Source of the DNA: Anaerolineales bacterium
Lineage (GTDB): Bacteria > Chloroflexota > Anaerolineae > Promineifilales > Promineifilaceae
Assembly (NCBI GenBank): GCA_020432595.1
Contig: JAGQGA010000174.1
Span: 1 to 9,236, forward strand
Direction of reading: 5' to 3'
Length of the DNA stretch: 9,236 nucleotides
Shown one piece after another: positions 6,128-9,236 of the stretch. Position 1 is the first letter of the stretch. The number at the start of each line of letters is the position of its first letter. A program made the translations under genes and the position numbers. The notes beneath the pieces were generated by a model. It was given only the letters and a program-made list of their open reading frames with translations, did no database searches and had not been told where the DNA came from.

Positions 6128-6391
6128 ATGGAGTTTGAATGGGATAGCAATAAAGCTAAACGCAATCTTGAAAATCATGGCGTAGATTTTCAAGATGCGA
6201 TTCTAGCTTTTTTTGATCCTCACAAACTTGAAGACATAGATGATTTTTTAGATGAAGAACGCTATCGGCTTATTGGAATAGCTAATGGGCGACTTCTGCT
6301 GATCGTTTATACATGGCGAGAGGATCGAATTAGAATGATTTCGGCAAGAAAGGCTACCAGATATGAGCGACAACAATATTACGCGAATTAA
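6128..6391 (+). CDS. brnT: BrnT family ribonuclease toxin
   Basis: This is an 87-residue protein of usual BrnT length, a RelE-fold mRNA-cleaving toxin of type II toxin-antitoxin systems. The family pattern is clear: FEWDSNKAKRNLENHGVDF at residues 3-21, the central EERYRLIG at 43-50, and VYTWRED followed by RIRMISARKATRYER up to residue 81. The Arg/Lys residues of the last two blocks are the conserved positions expected for RNA cleavage. All are present, so the toxin looks intact. I chose the ATG at 6128 because MEFEWD is the normal BrnT N-terminus; an in-frame ATG at 6044 would add 28 residues that look non-coding and would cross the divergent gene start. The gene overlaps the antitoxin gene by 29 bases, so they are co-transcribed. 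Confidence 0.9.
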   Translation: MEFEWDSNKAKRNLENHGVDFQDAILAFFDPHKLEDIDDFLDEERYRLIGIANGRLLLIVYTWREDRIRMISARKATRYERQQYYAN

Positions 6392-6728
6392 AGTAAATAT
6401 TGACAACCTGCCTCAAGGGAAAACTGATTGGGCAAAAATTGATGCTTTGACCGATGAAGAAGTGGAGCAAGCTGCACTTGCCGATCCTGATGCTCAACCG
6501 ACATCGCGGCAAGCCCTTAAGCGATTTCGGCGTACCGTTGACGTCAAATCTATTCGTGAAAACTTATCACTGACTCAAGAAGAATTTGCAAGCACATTTC
6601 GCTTATCTTTGGCTACTGTTCGGGCCTGGGAGCAAGCCAAAAAGCAGCCTGATCAAACGGCTCAAGTTCTACTCAAAGTAATTGCGCACGATCCTGATGT
6701 CGTTAAACAAGCATTGGTTGATTCTTAA
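6363..6728 (+). CDS. XRE-type helix-turn-helix antitoxin paired with BrnT
   Basis: This 121-residue protein starts inside brnT, with GAAAGG nine bases before its ATG. Residues 21-50 (TDWAKIDALTDEEVEQAALADP) resemble the acidic linker of BrnA antitoxins. The C-terminal half is different from classic BrnA, which has a ribbon-helix-helix. From residue 62 it is an XRE-like helix-turn-helix (SIRENLSLTQEEFASTFRLS and ATVRAWEQ), followed by a helical tail, the type found in HTH antitoxins of RelE-like toxins. It should neutralise BrnT by direct binding and repress the operon promoter. Toxin-first order with overlapping frames matches BrnTA operons. It converges with the transporter gene, with only 12 bases between the two stop codons. 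Confidence 0.87.
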   Translation: MSDNNITRIKVNIDNLPQGKTDWAKIDALTDEEVEQAALADPDAQPTSRQALKRFRRTVDVKSIRENLSLTQEEFASTFRLSLATVRAWEQAKKQPDQTAQVLLKVIAHDPDVVKQALVDS

Positions 6729-6740
6729 ACTCGTTTTTCC

Positions 6741-7592
6741 TCAACCCAACAACAGTACCCCCACAAAAGCCAAGCCAATGCCCACGGCTTTGACCTTTTG
6801 CAGCGATTCCGTAAACATAAACAGGCTAATCACGTAGAGAATGATCATGCGCGTGTTGTCTATGGCGATGGCATAGGCGAGGTTGGGCGTTGTTTCAAAG
6901 GAAATGAACTCGGCCGCATTGCCGATGATGGCAAAAAGGATGGCAACAGCGATGAGCCAAAGCCGCGAGGCTGGCGGACGCAATGGCGTTTTATCGCTGA
7001 TGCAGCCCGCCAAAAAGATGAGACCAGCCGCCAGCAGAACAAAAACGAGCGTCACCTGCGCCGACACGCCGCCGTCGGTTGCCAGGCGGACAAAGACGGT
7101 GAGTAGACCAAAAAACAAGCCGGCCGCCAAAGCCCAGCTAACCCATTCCAATTGAAAAGCATTGCGATGAAAACGAATCCGTTCGGCGACAAGATAAACG
7201 CCGATGGTGACGAAAATGACGCCCAGCAGCCGCCTGAGGTCAACGGTGGCATCGAATAAAACGAGCGAGACAACATAAGTCAGGACGATTCGCAGCGCCA
7301 TGACCGCCTCAACATAGCCGAGGTTGCTTTGTACCTGAATGGCGCGGTTGTAGGCAAAGATACCGCCCAAGCTGCACAGGGCGGAGAGGATGAGCCAGAT
7401 GAGGTTGTGGGAAACGGCCGTTAAATCCGCCAACCGCAAATAAACCAACCCCAATACCAGGGCAGCCCCCAGCCAGACGTAGGCCAAATAAAGCTTAATC
7501 GGGAAATATTGCTGTAACCGCTGGAAAGCCAGCGACTGACCCGATAGGGCAAAGGCGGACACAATGGCGGCAATAAACCACGCGCTCCCCAT
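6741..7592 (-). CDS. EamA/DMT superfamily permease
   Basis: This 283-residue, very hydrophobic protein has about ten membrane helices in two halves, the length and layout of the drug/metabolite transporter (EamA) superfamily. The first half contains a GGIFAYNRAIQV segment ending its third helix region (about 76-87), then a helix with A-V-M-A-L-R at about 96-101. The second half has the matching EFISFETTPNLAYAIAIDNT stretch. Both are typical inner positions of EamA repeats. Substrates in this superfamily range over amino acids, sugars, nucleotides and drugs, and none can be named. Its ATG follows the oxidoreductase stop after one base (TAA-G-ATG) and has no strong ribosome site, so translation is probably coupled. 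It may export or import a compound related to the oxidoreductase substrate. Confidence 0.85.
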   Translation of the reverse strand: MGSAWFIAAIVSAFALSGQSLAFQRLQQYFPIKLYLAYVWLGAALVLGLVYLRLADLTAVSHNLIWLILSALCSLGGIFAYNRAIQVQSNLGYVEAVMALRIVLTYVVSLVLFDATVDLRRLLGVIFVTIGVYLVAERIRFHRNAFQLEWVSWALAAGLFFGLLTVFVRLATDGGVSAQVTLVFVLLAAGLIFLAGCISDKTPLRPPASRLWLIAVAILFAIIGNAAEFISFETTPNLAYAIAIDNTRMIILYVISLFMFTESLQKVKAVGIGLAFVGVLLLG

Positions 7593-7593
7593 C

Positions 7594-8865
7594 TTAGTGA
7601 CCCGCTTCTGCCCGCGCCCGGAAGTCGGCCATGTTGACTACCACATCATTCAGCCGCGACTCTTCGGCGGCGAAGGCCATGAGGTGGCTTTCCAGCGATT
7701 CTCGTGCCGTGGTAGAGACCGTTTCCTCGCCGCGCAGGGCCTGCACAAAGCTGTGGACAATCCCATTGTCGCCGCCGCCGTGACCGCTGGTGGCTTCGGA
7801 AATGGGAATTTCTTCCACGCGCCCCGTCCAATGGTCGTGGATTTCAATGGCTTTGCGGAAGTGGGAGAAGTAGCCGCGCAGCGTGGCACGAGTGCCATCG
7901 TAGCGCATCGAGCGAGATTCTTCGTGGGAATGGCCGTGCATCACCATGACTACGGGCGTGCCGTCGGCAAACTCCATGTTCACCGTTTGCCTGTCCACCA
8001 CGTCATTGTCGCACTGGTAGACGCAGCGGCCGTACCACCCTTCTTGCAACGCCTTCATGCGCCCCGCTTCGCTGAGGTCAGTACCTAGCGCGGTAATGGG
8101 CCAGTCGCTGTAGTGCATATTGAGGTAGAGCTTGCGGGCATCCCAGGGGCAGTCAACGGGGCAGCCGTCGGTGCAGCGGGCGGTGGCTCCAGTGGGGGCG
8201 TTTTCGCGGCGATAGTGGCGCAGCGAGCCGAAGGAGTGGAGTTTGTTAACGGGCTGCCCCATGTTCCAGTAGAGAATGTCGAGATCGTGGCAGCATTTTG
8301 CCAAAATCATGGGGCTGGAAGAGGCCAAATTGCGCCAGTTGCCGCGCACAAAGCTGTGGGCCATGTGCCAGTAAACGACGTTTTCGCGGTGTTCGACGGT
8401 CATGATGTCGCCCAGCCGGCCGGAGTGGATGATGTCGTAGAGGGTTTTGAAGAAGGGGGTGTAGCGGAGAACGTGGCAGATTTGCAGAAAACGGCCGTTT
8501 TTCTCCGCCACCTGCACCAATTCCACCGTTTCCGCCAGCGTGTTGGTCATCGGTTTTTCCAGCAGCATATCGTAGCCCGCTTCGAGTGCCGCCAGCGATG
8601 AATCGTAGTGCATTTGGTCTTGGGTCATGTTAAAGGCGGCTTGGGCCAGTTGCGGTTTGGCCAGCAATTCCTCCCAACTGGCAAATTGCCGGTCGGCGGG
8701 TATGTCGTGGGCGGTGGCGAATTGGGCGCGGCGCACCGGGTCGGGTTCGGCCACGGCGACAAACTCTAAGTTTTCGGGGTATTGAATGGCGTAGGGGCCG
8801 TAGGCAAAGCTGCCGCGTAGACCTGCGCCGAGAAGAACGGCCGTTATCGGTTTTTGTTTACTCAT
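7594..8865 (-). CDS. Gfo/Idh/MocA family NAD(P)-dependent oxidoreductase
   Basis: This 423-residue protein has an N-terminal Rossmann fold with the dinucleotide motif GAGLRG at 13-18, acidic E40-x-D42 at the end of the second strand, and the family EKP motif at 103-105. The C-terminal alpha/beta domain carries CCHDLDILYW at 191-200, where H193 and D196 are likely catalytic. A Cys-rich insertion, C231-x3-C235-x3-C239, occurs in a subgroup of these enzymes and may bind metal. GHGGGDNGI at 361-369 is also typical of that subgroup. Such enzymes oxidise or reduce sugars, inositols or sugar acids; the substrate is not evident. The start at 8865 has AGAGGA four bases upstream. It follows the ABC permease after 37 bases and runs straight into the DMT permease. 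Two AACGGCCGTT copies lie in the gene. Confidence 0.92.
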   Translation of the reverse strand: MSKQKPITAVLLGAGLRGSFAYGPYAIQYPENLEFVAVAEPDPVRRAQFATAHDIPADRQFASWEELLAKPQLAQAAFNMTQDQMHYDSSLAALEAGYDMLLEKPMTNTLAETVELVQVAEKNGRFLQICHVLRYTPFFKTLYDIIHSGRLGDIMTVEHRENVVYWHMAHSFVRGNWRNLASSSPMILAKCCHDLDILYWNMGQPVNKLHSFGSLRHYRRENAPTGATARCTDGCPVDCPWDARKLYLNMHYSDWPITALGTDLSEAGRMKALQEGWYGRCVYQCDNDVVDRQTVNMEFADGTPVVMVMHGHSHEESRSMRYDGTRATLRGYFSHFRKAIEIHDHWTGRVEEIPISEATSGHGGGDNGIVHSFVQALRGEETVSTTARESLESHLMAFAAEESRLNDVVVNMADFRARAEAGH

Positions 8866-8902
8866 TAAGTCCTCTTATGACATTGAATCTTATCTACCCA
8901 CT

Positions 8903-9236
8903 TCACAACGCATGAAGTGCTTCTACTGGCTCCATTTTGGCTGCATACCAGGCCGGGTAAAGCGACACAATGGAGACAATAACCAGCAGCATCAGCGATA
9001 GAACAGCAAATTGAACGGGGGCAAAATCACCTTTCATGGTGGTGCCAAAGGCAAAGCCTTCGACTAGGGAGGCCGTTTCTGGTGGGATAGAGATACCCAC
9101 AAAGGTCATATAGGCTACCAGACCCAGCCCTAGAACTAAGCCAACAGCCACACCCAAAATCGCTAACAGAATGCCCTCAATGAGAAAAAGCAGCGTAATT
9201 TGCGACCGGTTCATGCCCAAAGATCCTAAGATGCCA
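8903..9236 (-). CDS. FtsX/MacB-type ABC transporter permease, C-terminal part (cut by window edge)
   Basis: The minus-strand frame is open to the right edge and gives the last 110 residues. The pattern LGSLGMNRSQITLLFLIEG, a transmembrane helix with repeated small residues, a roughly 40-residue loop, a second helix (FAVLSLMLLVIVSIVSLYPAW) and the end YPAWYAAKMEPVEALHAL is the C-terminus of FtsX-like permeases (MacB/LolC group). These work with an ABC ATPase to export or extract lipids, lipoproteins or peptides, or to drive mechanical signalling. A TTG at 9220 is not the start, because homology continues upstream of it (GILGSL). The rest of the protein and its ATPase should lie to the right of the window. 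Confidence 0.88.
   Translation of the reverse strand, partial: GILGSLGMNRSQITLLFLIEGILLAILGVAVGLVLGLGLVAYMTFVGISIPPETASLVEGFAFGTTMKGDFAPVQFAVLSLMLLVIVSIVSLYPAWYAAKMEPVEALHAL

Larger units (their letters stand above)
474..8845. repeat. Dispersed palindrome AACGGCCGTT, ten exact copies
   Basis: Exact copies start at 474, 751, 873, 1101, 4934, 5929, 5969, 7413, 8490 and 8836. Variants differing at one end base start at 4634, 5026 and 5374. All lie within coding sequence. They are read in all three frames: as Thr-Ala-Val six times, Arg-Pro-Phe twice and Asn-Gly-Arg twice. A random 10-mer would be expected about 0.01 times in this length. The pattern resembles the highly iterated palindrome HIP1 of cyanobacteria. 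Confidence 0.9.

Noticed and set aside
8113..8601. Plus-strand open frame of 162 codons opposite the oxidoreductase
   Set aside because: Val/Gly/His-rich antisense shadow of a clearly conserved enzyme; no ribosome site or domain.

Overview
The window comes from a moderately GC-rich bacterial chromosome. The gene mix points to a filamentous or anaerobic Chloroflexota lineage such as Anaerolineae or Caldilineae. The clues are a bacterial Roco protein ending in an effector-associated domain, a DUF4838 glycosidase-like protein, MNT nucleotidyltransferases and BrnT. A second clue is the palindrome AACGGCCGTT, which occurs ten times exactly inside coding sequence. The phylum is an inference; there is no rRNA or other taxonomic marker here.

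Left part (1-1087), all on the minus strand: the first 48 residues of a nucleotidyltransferase that runs off the window; a six-segment hypothetical membrane protein with a GxxxGxxQW-type repeat; a leader hairpin built from GAGATTG heptamers; and a roughly 20-codon tail fragment that matches the C-terminus of the DUF4838 protein about 3 kb away.

Centre (1088-4069), minus strand: a large leucine-rich-repeat Roco GTPase (LRR-ROC-COR plus a C-terminal death-like effector-associated domain), preceded by a small MNT-type nucleotidyltransferase with its own extended -10 promoter and strong ribosome binding site. This segment is bounded by the two copies of the tail repeat. It is almost free of the AACGGCCGTT palindrome, and its LRR half is clearly AT-richer than the rest. 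It looks like an acquired conflict or signalling cassette.

Right part (4070-9236): a DUF4838 glycoside-hydrolase-like protein on the minus strand. Next, on the plus strand, come a BrnT toxin and an overlapping XRE-type HTH antitoxin, probably expressed from a leaderless extended -10 promoter. Then, again on the minus strand, come an EamA/DMT transporter, a Gfo/Idh/MocA oxidoreductase and the C-terminal part of a FtsX/MacB-type ABC permease. The oxidoreductase and transporter are separated by one base and are probably translationally coupled. With the DUF4838 gene they suggest handling of sugars or sugar acids. The toxin-antitoxin pair lies between them.

No tRNA, rRNA, CRISPR array, transposase or integrase was seen. 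No stretch longer than about 140 bases lacks a coding call.
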